This document shows positions 44,218-53,241 of a stretch of DNA of 64,000 nucleotides, one piece after another. The DNA lies in contig NZ_CP060714.1 of NCBI RefSeq assembly GCF_014395975.1, forward strand, positions 4,650,001 to 4,714,000, read 5' to 3'. The DNA comes from Diaphorobacter ruginosibacter. GTDB taxonomy: Bacteria > Pseudomonadota > Gammaproteobacteria > Burkholderiales > Burkholderiaceae_C. How positions within the stretch are numbered: position 1 is the first letter of the stretch; each line of letters starts with the position of its first letter. Made by a program: the position numbers and the translations under genes. The notes below the pieces were generated by a model. The model was not told the origin of the DNA. It saw nothing but the letters and a program-made list of their open reading frames with translations, and searched no databases.

Positions 44218-45132
44218 ATGGCAACAAAGAAGTCTTCACCGCTGGCCATCAAGCAGTTCCGGCAGCTCAAGCGCTCTGATCTGGTAGCCCAGGAAATCAA
44301 GCGCATGATCACCGAGAAGAATCTCAGTCCCGGTGACCGGCTGCCGCGCGAGAGCGAACTGCAGGCGCAGTTCGAGGTCAGCAAGGGAACGATTCGCGAA
44401 GCGCTCAAGTCGCTCGAGGTGCAGGGGCTCATCACCATTTCCACGGGCCCGTCGGGCGGGGGAACCATCGTGGAAGTGCCGCTCGATCGCACGTTGCAGT
44501 TCCTGCAGAACTACCTGTTCTTCAAGGAAGTCACGATCGACAACATCTACGCGGTGCGCATGATGCTGGAGCCGGAGCTTGCCGCCGGGGCGGTTGCGCA
44601 TCTCACGGAGGAGGACTTCGTGGCGCTTGAGCACAGCATCACCTGCTGCGATCCCGCGTCGAGCCAGACGGACCTCATCATGCAGCGCCGCGAGGACGTG
44701 AACTTCCACGACATCCTGGCCGCGGCCAACCCGAATCCCTTCCTGCGCTTCACGTGCGAGCTGATCAACGAGATGATCCGCCAGCTCATCGTGTTCGGCA
44801 ACCGCACGCCCCAGACCGAGCATCGTCGCTTCGGCGAGGAAAACGCCAACTACCACCGCGACATCGTGGCCGCGGCCCGGGCGCGCGACGCGGAGCAGGT
44901 GCGTGCCCTCATGACCCGGCACATGCAGGATGCGACGCGCGCGGTCAAGCGCATGAAGGGACGCATCCAGGGCCGTTTGATTCTGGATGCCGATTCGCTG
45001 CGCAGTCCGCGCGTGCCCGTATCCACCGCATCCCAGGCTGTGCTGGAGAAAAAGCCAACCACCTCCAGGAAATCAGCGGGCAGCGCGAGGACGACCTCCA
45101 GGTCTTCCAAGGCAAAGTCGACCGCCAGCTGA
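44218..45132 (+). CDS. GntR family (FadR subfamily) transcriptional regulator
   Basis: A 304-residue regulator with an N-terminal winged helix (residues about 10-80, LSPGDRLPRESELQAQFEVSKGTIREALKSLE) and a helical FCD effector domain (about 100-245, with metal-type His residues in the NFHDILAAA and NYHRDIVAAA helices). The last 50 residues are Ser/Thr/Lys-rich and disordered. I start at MATKKSS because the 31 codons before it lack family likeness. It is divergent from the ABC importer operon and probably controls it. Confidence 0.85.
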   Translation: MATKKSSPLAIKQFRQLKRSDLVAQEIKRMITEKNLSPGDRLPRESELQAQFEVSKGTIREALKSLEVQGLITISTGPSGGGTIVEVPLDRTLQFLQNYLFFKEVTIDNIYAVRMMLEPELAAGAVAHLTEEDFVALEHSITCCDPASSQTDLIMQRREDVNFHDILAAANPNPFLRFTCELINEMIRQLIVFGNRTPQTEHRRFGEENANYHRDIVAAARARDAEQVRALMTRHMQDATRAVKRMKGRIQGRLILDADSLRSPRVPVSTASQAVLEKKPTTSRKSAGSARTTSRSSKAKSTAS

Positions 45133-45349
45133 CACGATACTTCTCGTGGCATGGCCATGGATCTTCCCTGCGGGGAGCTAAGCCCCCGGCACATGTAGGA
45201 CAAGCCAAGGGCACTGCTATGCTCGCGCGCCGCCAACAGCGCGCTGTGGTGCAGGATTCTTCGGCCGCGATCCAGTCGTTCATTCGCTCACCCCGTCTTT
45301 ATCTAGCCATCCGTCCATCCATCCATTCACTCCAACCGTCCTCCCGCCC

Positions 45350-46378
45350 ATGTTCCATTCGTTCGCTTCGGCCCCACGCATCTCCTCTCATCGCGGCACC
45401 CTGCGTGTCGTGGCCACGGCTTCCTTCGCCGTGCTGTCCTCGCTGATGGCCGCCACGGCCGCGCAGGCCGATACCGGCAACTATCCGAACAAACCCATCC
45501 GCCTGATCGTGCCGTATGCCGCAGGCGGGTCCACGGACATCATCGGCCGGCTGCTGGCGCAGAAGATGGGAGAAAACATGGGCGCCTCGGTGGTCGTGGA
45601 CAACAAGCCCGGCGCGAACGGCACGATCGGCTGCGACTACGTGTCCAAGCAGCCCGCCGACGGCTACACCATCATTCTTGGAGACGTGGGTTGCATGGCG
45701 ATGGCGCCCGGCCTGTACACCAAGCTGCCCTACAACCCCCTCAAGGACTTCAGCGTGGTGAGCCTCGTCGGCCGCAGCCCGCTGGTGCTTACTGTGGGCA
45801 GCAAGAGCCCGCTGAAGTCGGTAGCCGACCTGACCGCGGCGGCGAAGGCCCAGCCCGGCAAGCTGAATTTCCCGTCGTCCGGCACGGGCGGTCCCAACCA
45901 CCTGGGTGCGGAGCTGTATGCGATGCAGGCCAACGTGAAGGTCACGCATGTGCCTTACAAGGGCAGCGCGCCTTCGGTGGTGTCGCTCGTGGCCGGTGAA
46001 ACGGACTTTGGCTTCCTGACCGCCGTGACAATCAACTCGCAGCTCAATGCGGGCAACGTCAAGGCGCTCGCGGTGGCGCATACCGAGCGCCTGCCCGCCA
46101 TGCCGAACGTGCCCACCTTCATCGAGCAGGGCCTCAAGGGCTTCACGGCCGACGCGTGGTTCATGGCGGCAGTGCCTGCGGGAACGCCTCAGCCGGTGGT
46201 CGATCGCCTGTACAAGGAGATTGCGAAGGCGCTGCCGGATGCGGAAGTGAAGGCCAAGTTCGACTCGGCGGGGGTACTGCCTTCCGGGCTGGATCCCAAG
46301 GCTTCCACGGCTTTTCTCGGGGATGAGATCGCCAAGTGGCGGGCTGTGATCAAGACTGCGAATATCACGTTGGATTGA
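45350..46378 (+). CDS. Bug family tripartite tricarboxylate transporter binding protein
   Basis: A 342-residue periplasmic solute receptor of the Bug type, a family hugely expanded in Burkholderiales. The signal peptide ends near residue 40 (ATAAQA-DTG). Family marks follow: YPNKPIRLIVPYAAGGSTD, VVDNKPGANGTIG, FPSSGTGGPNHLGAELY and HVPYKGSAPSVVSLVAGE. No TctA/TctB membrane partners are present, so it is an orphan receptor. Substrate unknown. The 217 bases before it hold a short CATC-rich run but no other gene. Confidence 0.9.
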   Translation: MFHSFASAPRISSHRGTLRVVATASFAVLSSLMAATAAQADTGNYPNKPIRLIVPYAAGGSTDIIGRLLAQKMGENMGASVVVDNKPGANGTIGCDYVSKQPADGYTIILGDVGCMAMAPGLYTKLPYNPLKDFSVVSLVGRSPLVLTVGSKSPLKSVADLTAAAKAQPGKLNFPSSGTGGPNHLGAELYAMQANVKVTHVPYKGSAPSVVSLVAGETDFGFLTAVTINSQLNAGNVKALAVAHTERLPAMPNVPTFIEQGLKGFTADAWFMAAVPAGTPQPVVDRLYKEIAKALPDAEVKAKFDSAGVLPSGLDPKASTAFLGDEIAKWRAVIKTANITLD

Positions 46379-46481
46379 TCGTTCCTTTTCGGGGAGGGGA
46401 CTTTGATCTCCTCCTGCTGTGGGATTTCGAGTTCGAGGCCGGGAGTGTCCCCGACCTCCGCCCCGAGCGCGTCCTACGAAA

Positions 46482-46893
46482 CCGACGCGACCCATGCGCG
46501 GGCAGCCGAGCAAAGGCTGCGCCCCCTTCCCGAACTGCGCAGCATTCGAGAGAAGGGGGAAAGCGCGCAGCGCCTCAGGGGGATGCCACAAAACTAGAAC
46601 ACAGCCCACAAAACCGGCGCGCCCCATGCGAGGGCAGCCGTGCAAGGGCCGCCCCGCCGCACTGGCTGCGTCCCCCTTCCCGAAGCGACGCAGTCGCGTA
46701 GAGAGAAGGGGGAAGGCGCGAAGCGCCTCAGGGGGATGCCACAAAACTAGAACACAGCCCACAAAACCGGCGCGCCCCATGCGAGGGCAGCCGTGCAAGG
46801 GCCGCCCCGCCGCACTGGCTGCGTCCCCCTTCCCGAAGCGACGTAGTCGCGTAGAGAGAAGGGGGAAGGCGCGAAGCGCCTCAGGGGGATGCC
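46482..46893. repeat. Tandem intergenic repeat, 153-bp period
   Basis: Two nearly identical 153-bp units begin around 46614 and 46767 (differences include GACGCAG against GACGTAG), preceded by a diverged, shorter copy from 46482. Each unit holds CCCCCTTC...GAAGGGGG and GCGCGAAGCGC stems and ends in CTCAGGGGGATGCC. The array lies between the convergent Bug gene and mmsA. It is not coding; long open frames across it are by-products of the repeat. It resembles GC-rich repeats common between Comamonadaceae genes. Confidence 0.85.
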
Positions 46894-46895
46894 TC

Positions 46896-48413
46896 TTATC
46901 TACTGCTAGGAAAGCTGAACATCGTCCCTTCGCGCACGCCAGCCGAAGGCCAGCGTTGCGTGATGGTCTTGCGCTTGGTGTAAAAGCGCACGGCGTCCGG
47001 GCCGTAGGCATGCAGGTCGCCGAACAGCGAACGCTTCCAGCCGCCGAACGAGTGATAGGCCACCGGCACGGGCAGGGGCACGTTCACGCCCACCATGCCG
47101 ACCTGGATGTGGTCGGTGAAATAGCGGGCCGCTTCGCCATCGCGTGTGAAGATGCAGGTGCCGTTGCCGTACTCGTGGTCGTCGATGAGCTTCATCGCTT
47201 CCTGCAGGTTCTTGGCGCGCACCACGCCGAGCACGGGGCCGAAGATTTCTTCCTGGTAGATCTTCATGCCGGGCTTCACGTCGTCGAACAGGCAGGCGCC
47301 GAGGAAGTAGCCTTCCTCATGGCCGGCCACCTTCACGCCGCGGCCGTCGACCACCAGCTTGGCGCCTTCGGCCACGCCGGCATCGACGTAGGCCTTCACC
47401 TTCTCGAAGTGCTGCTTGGTCACGAGCGGACCCATGTCGTTGCTGTTGTCGGTGCCGGGGCCGACCTTCATCTTGCTGATCTCGACCTTGAGGGCCTCGA
47501 TGACCTTGTCGGCCGTGTCGTCGCCGATGGTGACCACCAGCGGCACGGCCATGCAGCGCTCGCCGCAGCTGCCGTAGGCCGCGCCCATGAGCGCGGTGAC
47601 GGCGTTGGAGATGTCGGCGTCGGGCATGACGATGGCATGGTTCTTCGCGCCGCCGAGTGCCTGCACGCGCTTGCCGTTCTTGCAGCCTTCGGCGTAGATG
47701 TATTCGGCGATCGGCGTGGAGCCCACGAAGCTCACGGCCTTCACGCGCGGGTCCTGCAGCAGCGTATCAACGGCTTCCTTGTCGCCGTTGACCACGTTGA
47801 GCACGCCCGGTGGCAGGCCCGCTTCCAGTGCCAGCTGGGCGATGAGCAGGGCGCTCGATGGGTCGCGTTCGGAGGGCTTGAGCACGAAGGTGTTGCCGCA
47901 GGCGACGGCCATGGGCCACATCCACAGCGGCACCATGGCGGGGAAGTTGAACGGCGTGATGCCGGCCGTGACGCCCAGCGCCTGGAACTCGCTCCAGCTG
48001 TCGATGTTCGGACCCACGTTGCGGCTGTGCTCGCCCTTGAGCAGCTCGGGGGCGTAGCTTGCATACTCGACGTTCTCGATGCCGCGCTGCAGCTCGCCAT
48101 GCGCATCGGCCAGCACCTTGCCGTGCTCGGCGGTGATGAGCGCAGCGATCTTGTCGGCGTTTTCCTCGAGCAGCACCTTCAGCTTGCTCATCACGCGGGC
48201 GCGCTTGAGCGGCGGAGTGTTGCGCCATGCGGGGAAGGCCTTTTCCGCGGAGGCGATCGCCTCTTCGACCGTGGCCTTGCTGGCCAGGGCGACGTTGGTG
48301 GTCGACTGGCCCGTGGCCGGGTTGAAGACGGGTTGCGTGCGGGCGGTGTCTGCAACGATCTTGCCGTCGATAAGATGGCCCACAGTAGAAGTGACGTTCT
48401 TGTCGTTGTTCAT
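46896..48413 (-). CDS. mmsA: CoA-acylating methylmalonate-semialdehyde dehydrogenase
   Basis: MmsA converts methylmalonate semialdehyde or malonate semialdehyde to propionyl-CoA or acetyl-CoA with CO2 release. The 505-residue product has the ALDH layout: GITPFNFPAMVPLWMWPMA near residue 150, NAD site SFVGSTPIAEYIY near 230, and the catalytic Cys in YGSCGERCMAVPLVV near 285, where the CGERCMA stretch is the MmsA mark. With the aminotransferase gene upstream it completes beta-alanine degradation. Confidence 0.93.
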   Translation of the reverse strand: MNNDKNVTSTVGHLIDGKIVADTARTQPVFNPATGQSTTNVALASKATVEEAIASAEKAFPAWRNTPPLKRARVMSKLKVLLEENADKIAALITAEHGKVLADAHGELQRGIENVEYASYAPELLKGEHSRNVGPNIDSWSEFQALGVTAGITPFNFPAMVPLWMWPMAVACGNTFVLKPSERDPSSALLIAQLALEAGLPPGVLNVVNGDKEAVDTLLQDPRVKAVSFVGSTPIAEYIYAEGCKNGKRVQALGGAKNHAIVMPDADISNAVTALMGAAYGSCGERCMAVPLVVTIGDDTADKVIEALKVEISKMKVGPGTDNSNDMGPLVTKQHFEKVKAYVDAGVAEGAKLVVDGRGVKVAGHEEGYFLGACLFDDVKPGMKIYQEEIFGPVLGVVRAKNLQEAMKLIDDHEYGNGTCIFTRDGEAARYFTDHIQVGMVGVNVPLPVPVAYHSFGGWKRSLFGDLHAYGPDAVRFYTKRKTITQRWPSAGVREGTMFSFPSSR

Positions 48414-48463
48414 TTTTTTGTGGCTTTACTTTAAAGGTGAAAGGTCAGTCGTTTGGGGGGGAC

Positions 48464-48549
48464 GATATAGGCCCTCATGCGTTGTTGTGGAAGCCTTGTC
48501 GTACAGGAGTACTGTCTGCGGCTTCACGCCTGGCCTGAGGGCCTATCTC
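48464..48549. repeat. Short inverted-repeat element between mmsA and the aminotransferase gene
   Basis: GATATAGGCCCTCA (48464-48477) and TGAGGGCCTATCTC (48536-48549) are complementary at 13 of 14 positions around a 58-base loop. The 230-base gap also has a CTGGTTTG/CAAACCAG hairpin near 48595-48616. Function unknown; could be a tiny mobile remnant or an RNA processing site in the operon. Confidence 0.45.
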
Positions 48550-48643
48550 GTCATTGTGGTGGGTGATTCGTGGGCTCGCTGCGCTTCGCAAGCCCTGGTT
48601 TGAACACGCAAACCAGGAGACGAGTTACGGGCAGTTTGCTACA

Positions 48644-50008
48644 TCAGGCGACCGTTTGGATAGTCTCGCCCAGCGCGTTGATCAGGCGATCGATCTCCGC
48701 GCGCTCGCTGATGAAGGGGGGCGCGAGCTGGATCGTGTCGGCGCCGTAGCGCACGTAGAAGCCCAGTTCCCACATCTTCATCGCGATCTCGTAGGGGCGC
48801 TTGGCGGGTTCGCCGGGAGCGTGCTCGATCGTGAAGCCGGCAGCGAGGCCGTAGTTGCGGATGTCGGCGATGTGCCGGGTACCCTTCAGGCTGTGCACGG
48901 CGCTCTCGAAGTAGGGGGCCAGTGCCTTCACGCGGCCGGGGCCGTCTTCCTTTTCCAGCAGGTCGAGCGCTGCCACGCCGGCGGCGCAGGCGATCGGATG
49001 GGCAGAGTAGGTGTAGCCGTGCGCGAACTCCAGCATGTACTCGGGGCCGCCCGCTGCCATGAACGTGTCGTAGATGTCCTTGCTGGCAACGCAGCCGCCC
49101 AGGGGCTGGGCGCCGTTGGTGACCTGCTTGGCGAAGTTCATGATGTCGGGCACCACGCCGAAGGCGTCCGCGCCGGTCATCGCGCCGCAGCGGCCGAAGC
49201 CGGTGATGACCTCGTCGAAGATCATCAGGATGTTGTTCTGCGTGCAGATCTCGCGGATGCGCTCGAGGTAGCCCTTGGGCGGGATCACCACGCCGGCGGA
49301 TCCTGCGAACGGCTCGATGATCACGGCGGCGACGTTGCTCGCATCATGCAGCGCGATGATGTCCAGCAGCTTGTCGGCGAGCGCACGGCCGCCCTCTTCG
49401 GCCATGCCCTTCTGGAAGGTGCCCGCGGGTGGCTGGGTGTGGGGCATGTGGTCTGCAGCGATGCCCTGGCCGTACATCTTGCGGTTGCCGCCGATGCCGC
49501 CCACCGAGATGCCGCCGAAGTTCACGCCGTGGTAGCCCTTCTCGCGGCCGATCAGCACGGTCTTGCTGGCCTGGCCCTTCAGGCGCCAGTAGGCGCGTGC
49601 CATCTTGAGCGAGGTGTCCGCGGCCTCGGAGCCAGAGCCGGTGAAGAACACATAGTCCAGGCCCTGGGGTGTCAGGCCCTTGATCTTGTTGGCCAGCTCG
49701 AACGCGGCGGGGTGGCCGAACTGGAAGGCCGGCGCGTAGTCGAGCTGCAGGGCTGCCTTGCCGATGGCTTCGGCGATCTCGCGGCGGCCGTGGCCGAGGC
49801 CCGTGCACCACAGGCCCGAGAGGCCGTCGAAGACCTTGCGACCCTTGTCGTCACGCAGATATGCGCCTTCGGCACCCACGATCATGCGGGGATTGGCCTT
49901 GAAGTTGCGGTTGCCGGTGAAGGGCATCCAGTGTGCGTCGAGCCAGGCGGCATCGGTGCGGACGGCGCCGGCGGCGCTTGCGGGATTGTCGATGGTGGCG
50001 AAGCTCAT
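48644..50008 (-). CDS. Beta-alanine (omega-amino acid)--pyruvate aminotransferase
   Basis: A 454-residue class III PLP aminotransferase of the OmpT/BauA type: beta-alanine + pyruvate to malonate semialdehyde + alanine. Marks include HWMPFTGNRNFKANPRM near the N-terminus, FFTGSGSEAADTSLKMAR, LIGREKGYHGVNFGG, and the PLP-Lys region MIFDEVITGFGRCGAM then FAKQVTNGAQPLGG. I start at MSFATID with GGAG seven bases before; 40 codons upstream are open but not alike to the family. The mmsA gene follows and a LysR gene is divergent. Confidence 0.92.
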   Translation of the reverse strand: MSFATIDNPASAAGAVRTDAAWLDAHWMPFTGNRNFKANPRMIVGAEGAYLRDDKGRKVFDGLSGLWCTGLGHGRREIAEAIGKAALQLDYAPAFQFGHPAAFELANKIKGLTPQGLDYVFFTGSGSEAADTSLKMARAYWRLKGQASKTVLIGREKGYHGVNFGGISVGGIGGNRKMYGQGIAADHMPHTQPPAGTFQKGMAEEGGRALADKLLDIIALHDASNVAAVIIEPFAGSAGVVIPPKGYLERIREICTQNNILMIFDEVITGFGRCGAMTGADAFGVVPDIMNFAKQVTNGAQPLGGCVASKDIYDTFMAAGGPEYMLEFAHGYTYSAHPIACAAGVAALDLLEKEDGPGRVKALAPYFESAVHSLKGTRHIADIRNYGLAAGFTIEHAPGEPAKRPYEIAMKMWELGFYVRYGADTIQLAPPFISERAEIDRLINALGETIQTVA

Positions 50009-50109
50009 GCGTGTCTCCAGAAGGTTCGGGCAAGACGTTGATCGGGAAAGAAATTCCGCGCCCCGGCAGGATGCGGCATGGGTGCATTGTTGGGTTGGCG
50101 GATAATCCG

Positions 50110-50135
50110 GTAAATAGCGCAATATCACTGTTTAC
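50110..50135. promoter_or_regulatory. Inverted repeat in the LysR/aminotransferase divergent region
   Basis: GTAAA (50110-50114) and TTTAC (50131-50135) flank a 16-base AT-rich middle; the repeat ends ten bases before the LysR start codon. It has the form of an LTTR autoregulatory box and could control both directions. Confidence 0.4.
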
Positions 50136-50145
50136 TTGAGGATTT

Positions 50146-51126
50146 ATGCAAGTAAAAAAGACAGCCTCCGCCAGGCCCGCTTCCCGTACGAAACAGACCC
50201 CGCTGGCCACGCGCAACCGCGCCGTCCTGGGCCAGCTCAGCGACATGGACCTGCGCCTGCTGCAGGTCTTCAAGGCGGTGGTGGAATGCGGCGGCATGTC
50301 GGCTGCGGAGCTTGAGCTCAACATCGGCACCAGCACCGTGAGCCGCCACGTCAAGGACCTGGAGATGCGCCTGGGCCTCACGCTGTGCCGGCGCGGCCGT
50401 GCGGGCTTCGCGCTCACGGCGGAAGGCCAGCGGGTGTACGAGGAGACGCTGCGCCTGCTGGCGTCGGTGCGGGGCTTTCGCGACAGCATCGACGACATCC
50501 ATGCGCGCATGGGCGGCCAGCTCGCGGTGGCGGTGTTCGACAAGACGGCCAGCAATCCGGCGGCGCGCATCGGGGAGGCAATCGGTGCGTTCAATGCGCT
50601 GGCGCCCGACGTGCACCTGCAGCTGCACGTGGGATCGATCAACGCGATCGAGCGTGGCGTGATGGACGGCACCTTCCAGGTGGGCATCATTCCCACGCAC
50701 CGCAGCTCGCACAGCCTGGTCTACCACCGGTTGTTCGGCGAGACCATGCAGTTGTATTGCGGCGCGCGCCATCCGCTCTTCGAGGCGGACCATGGGGCGC
50801 TCGACTGGGATGCGGTGCGCGACTATCCGTTTGCCGGGCTGGGGTACCACTCGCCCAACATGGAGCTCACGCACCAGGCACGGCTTTCGCGCGCGGCGAC
50901 GGGCTTCGACCAGGAGTCGATCGCCACGCTGGTCCTCTCGGGCCGCTATCTGGGATTCCTGCCCGACCACTATGCGCAGCATTTCGAGGCGCAGGGACTG
51001 ATGCGCGCCGTGCACCCCGAGCTGCTCAACTACTACTGCGATTTCGTGAGTCTGGTGCGCAAGTCGCCGCAGCCCAGCCGCGCGGCGGCGGCGTTCGGAA
51101 AGTGCCTCGTGGATGCACACGCCTGA
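50146..51126 (+). CDS. LysR family transcriptional regulator
   Basis: A 326-residue LTTR. The winged helix covers about residues 30-90 (LSDMDLRLLQVFKAVVECGGMSAAELELNIGTSTVSRHVKDLE) after a basic, disordered N-terminal extension of nearly 30 residues; the periplasmic-binding-like effector domain follows (about 115-315). GAGG stands just before the ATG. Its divergence from the beta-alanine aminotransferase and mmsA genes suggests it regulates beta-alanine use. Confidence 0.9.
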   Translation: MQVKKTASARPASRTKQTPLATRNRAVLGQLSDMDLRLLQVFKAVVECGGMSAAELELNIGTSTVSRHVKDLEMRLGLTLCRRGRAGFALTAEGQRVYEETLRLLASVRGFRDSIDDIHARMGGQLAVAVFDKTASNPAARIGEAIGAFNALAPDVHLQLHVGSINAIERGVMDGTFQVGIIPTHRSSHSLVYHRLFGETMQLYCGARHPLFEADHGALDWDAVRDYPFAGLGYHSPNMELTHQARLSRAATGFDQESIATLVLSGRYLGFLPDHYAQHFEAQGLMRAVHPELLNYYCDFVSLVRKSPQPSRAAAAFGKCLVDAHA

Positions 51127-51157
51127 GCGCAAGGTCGAGCGCCTGCGCATGGAAAGG

Positions 51158-51327
51158 CCTAGGAAACCTCTGCATAACTCCCTGCCATCGTCTGAACGTG
51201 GCCTCGGGCGATCCGCGGCGTTGTCTTTTTCGTCAATAGCTACGGCTATTGCCTTCAAAAGACGCCTTGCGGCTCATCCCGATCCACGTCCAGCCTATTG
51301 GCGAAGGTTATGCAGAGGCTCCCTAGG
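51158..51327. mobile_element. MITE-like element with terminal inverted repeats
   Basis: A 170-bp non-coding element. Left end CCTAGGAAACCTCTGCATAAC and right end GTTATGCAGAGGCTCCCTAGG are complementary at 18 of 21 positions. The flanking CCTAGG on both sides can hold a CTAG-type target duplication. The inside carries a second stem (GTCTTTT...CAATAGC / CTATTG...AAAAGAC near 51225-51265). It fills most of the gap between the LysR gene and the transglutaminase gene; no transposase is present. Confidence 0.7.
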
Positions 51328-51452
51328 TGATACGATCCGGGCACTCTTGCAGGTCCTGCAGTGTCGAGATTTCCATGGTTTTCGTCCGACGGGCGGCGCA
51401 TCATCGTCCTCCGACACATGCCGCAGGTGCTCGCAAGGGAGTCCTCATCTTC

Positions 51453-52586
51453 ATGAACCTCACTTTGCGAAAGCCAACGATGCCCCTGCAGCGCCGCCAT
51501 TTCATCGCCCTGTCCACTCTGGCCGCCTCGGCCGGCTCGTTCCGCGGCGCGCTGGCCGCATCCGCGCCCTCCGAAGACAGCCTCAAGGGCTGGCGCCAGT
51601 ACGAGATCACCACCAAGGTGCAGGTGTCCGAGAAAACACCCCGTGCACGCGTGTGGATCCCCGTGCCCGTCAAGCACCTCGAGAACTACCAGCACACGCT
51701 CGACCTGAGCTTCAACGCCCCGGGCGCGAAGAAGGTCGAACTCGTCGCGCAGCCCGGAAGCGACGTGCGCATGGTCATGGTCGAATGGGCCGACGCCAGC
51801 GCGGCGCAGACGGTGGAAATCACCAGCCGCATCGCCACGCGCGACATTGCCGCCGACCTGGGAGGCAGCGGCCACGAACGCAGGCTGCCCGCTGCGGCGC
51901 TGCGCCCCTACCTGCAGCCGACCTCGCTCGCGCCGCTGCATGGCATCGTCAAGGAGACGGCCGACCGGATTCAGGCCGACGCAGGCCATCCCAGGGACGC
52001 GGTCGGCAAGGCCCGCGCGATCTATGAATGGATCGTCGCCAATGCCACGCGCAACCCCGCCGTGGCCGGCTGCGGCACGGGCGACGTGAGCTACACGCTC
52101 ACGTCGGGCAACCTGTCGGGCAAATGTGCCGACCTGAACGGCTTGTTCACGGCGCTGGCGCGTGCCGTGGGCGTGCCAGCGCGCGACGTGTACGGCGTGC
52201 GCGTGGAGGACTCCGCACGCGGCTTCAAGAGCCTGGGCAAGAGCGGCGACATCACGAAGGCACAGCACTGCCGCGCGCAGTTCCATGCCGAGGGCCTTGG
52301 CTGGGTGCCGGTCGATCCGGCCGACGTCGCCAAGGTCATGCTCGAAGAGCAGCCGGGCGGGCTGCCCAAGGATGCGCCCAAGGTGCGTGCCGCCAAGGCC
52401 CTGCTGTTCGGCGCCTGGGAAGGCAACTGGATGGCCTACAACACGGCCGCCGACGTGCGCCTGCCGGGCTCCGAGCGCGTGGAGGGCTTCCTGATGTATC
52501 CCCAGGGCGAGACCGCCAACGGTCGCCTGGACAGCCTCGATCCGGCGAACTTCAGCTATACCATCGCCTCGCGCAAGCTGGCCTGA
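51453..52586 (+). CDS. Exported transglutaminase-like cysteine peptidase-fold protein
   Basis: A 377-residue protein with an N-terminal twin-arginine-like signal (LQRRHFIALSTLAASAG, residues 10-30) and a transglutaminase core. The Cys is in LSGKCADLNGLFTALARAVGVPARDVYGVR near residue 220, the His and Asp in AQFHAEGLGWVPVDPADV near residue 278. It should act outside the cytoplasm as a protease, amidase or crosslinker. An ATG nine codons later (MPLQRRHF) is an equally good start. A thioredoxin-like gene follows after five bases. Confidence 0.82.
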   Translation: MNLTLRKPTMPLQRRHFIALSTLAASAGSFRGALAASAPSEDSLKGWRQYEITTKVQVSEKTPRARVWIPVPVKHLENYQHTLDLSFNAPGAKKVELVAQPGSDVRMVMVEWADASAAQTVEITSRIATRDIAADLGGSGHERRLPAAALRPYLQPTSLAPLHGIVKETADRIQADAGHPRDAVGKARAIYEWIVANATRNPAVAGCGTGDVSYTLTSGNLSGKCADLNGLFTALARAVGVPARDVYGVRVEDSARGFKSLGKSGDITKAQHCRAQFHAEGLGWVPVDPADVAKVMLEEQPGGLPKDAPKVRAAKALLFGAWEGNWMAYNTAADVRLPGSERVEGFLMYPQGETANGRLDSLDPANFSYTIASRKLA

Positions 52587-52591
52587 TCGCC

Positions 52592-53185
52592 ATGGAGAAG
52601 AAGCACAGCGCGCCGCACCTGCAGCAGCACCGCAGAGCCCACTTGCGCCACCTTGGCGCCCTGGCCTGCGTGGCTTGCGGGCTGGCGGGCACCCTCCGGC
52701 CCAGCCATGCCGTGCAGCCTGCCGATGCGAAGGAGGCGAGCGGGGGCAAGCTGCGACCCTGGAAAAAGGGCGCCACGCCCGCGCTGTTGGCACAGACGCT
52801 CGACGGCCAGCAGGTCACGCTCAAGGCGTTTACCGGACGGCCGCTGATCCTGAACTTCTGGGCTTCGTACTGCGGTCCCTGCCGTCTCGAGATGCCGTCG
52901 TTCAACATGCTGATGGACCTGTACGGGGACAAGCATCTGCAGGTGGTGGCCGTGAACCATGGCGAGATGCCTGCGCGCGTGCTGCAGTTCCTGAAGGAGG
53001 TCCCGTTCGAGGGGCGTGTGCTGCTGGACCGGAGCCAGACGCAGATGAAGGCCTGGAGTGCGTATGCGCTGCCGACCAGTTTCGTGCTGGATGCCAAGGG
53101 GGAGATCCGGTTCTGGCATGTGGGGGAGATGGATTGGACGGACTCTGATGCGCAGGCGAAGTTGCAATTGGTGATGGGGGGCTGA
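52592..53185 (+). CDS. TlpA/ResA-like periplasmic thioredoxin
   Basis: A 197-residue thioredoxin-fold protein with an N-terminal hydrophobic export segment (about residues 18-40, containing LGALACVACGLAG) and active site ILNFWASYCGPCRLEMPSF near residue 84 (CGPC). Later blocks PTSFVLDAKGEIRFWHVGEMDW fit the AhpC-TSA/redoxin TlpA group. It lies five bases after the transglutaminase-like gene and may reduce disulphides in the same compartment, perhaps keeping that enzyme's Cys active. Confidence 0.85.
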   Translation: MEKKHSAPHLQQHRRAHLRHLGALACVACGLAGTLRPSHAVQPADAKEASGGKLRPWKKGATPALLAQTLDGQQVTLKAFTGRPLILNFWASYCGPCRLEMPSFNMLMDLYGDKHLQVVAVNHGEMPARVLQFLKEVPFEGRVLLDRSQTQMKAWSAYALPTSFVLDAKGEIRFWHVGEMDWTDSDAQAKLQLVMGG

Positions 53186-53241
53186 GTTGGCGGCTCTTGC
53201 TTATCTTGTCTTGAGATTCTTCTGCTGGGTGGTTTGTGGCA

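Noticed and set aside
46482..46893. CRISPR array
   Set aside because: Units are 153 bp, directly adjacent, without unique spacers and without cas genes.
46419..48434. 671-codon plus-strand open frame over the tandem repeat and mmsA
   Set aside because: Its start repeats the 153-bp unit in translation and the rest is antisense to mmsA.
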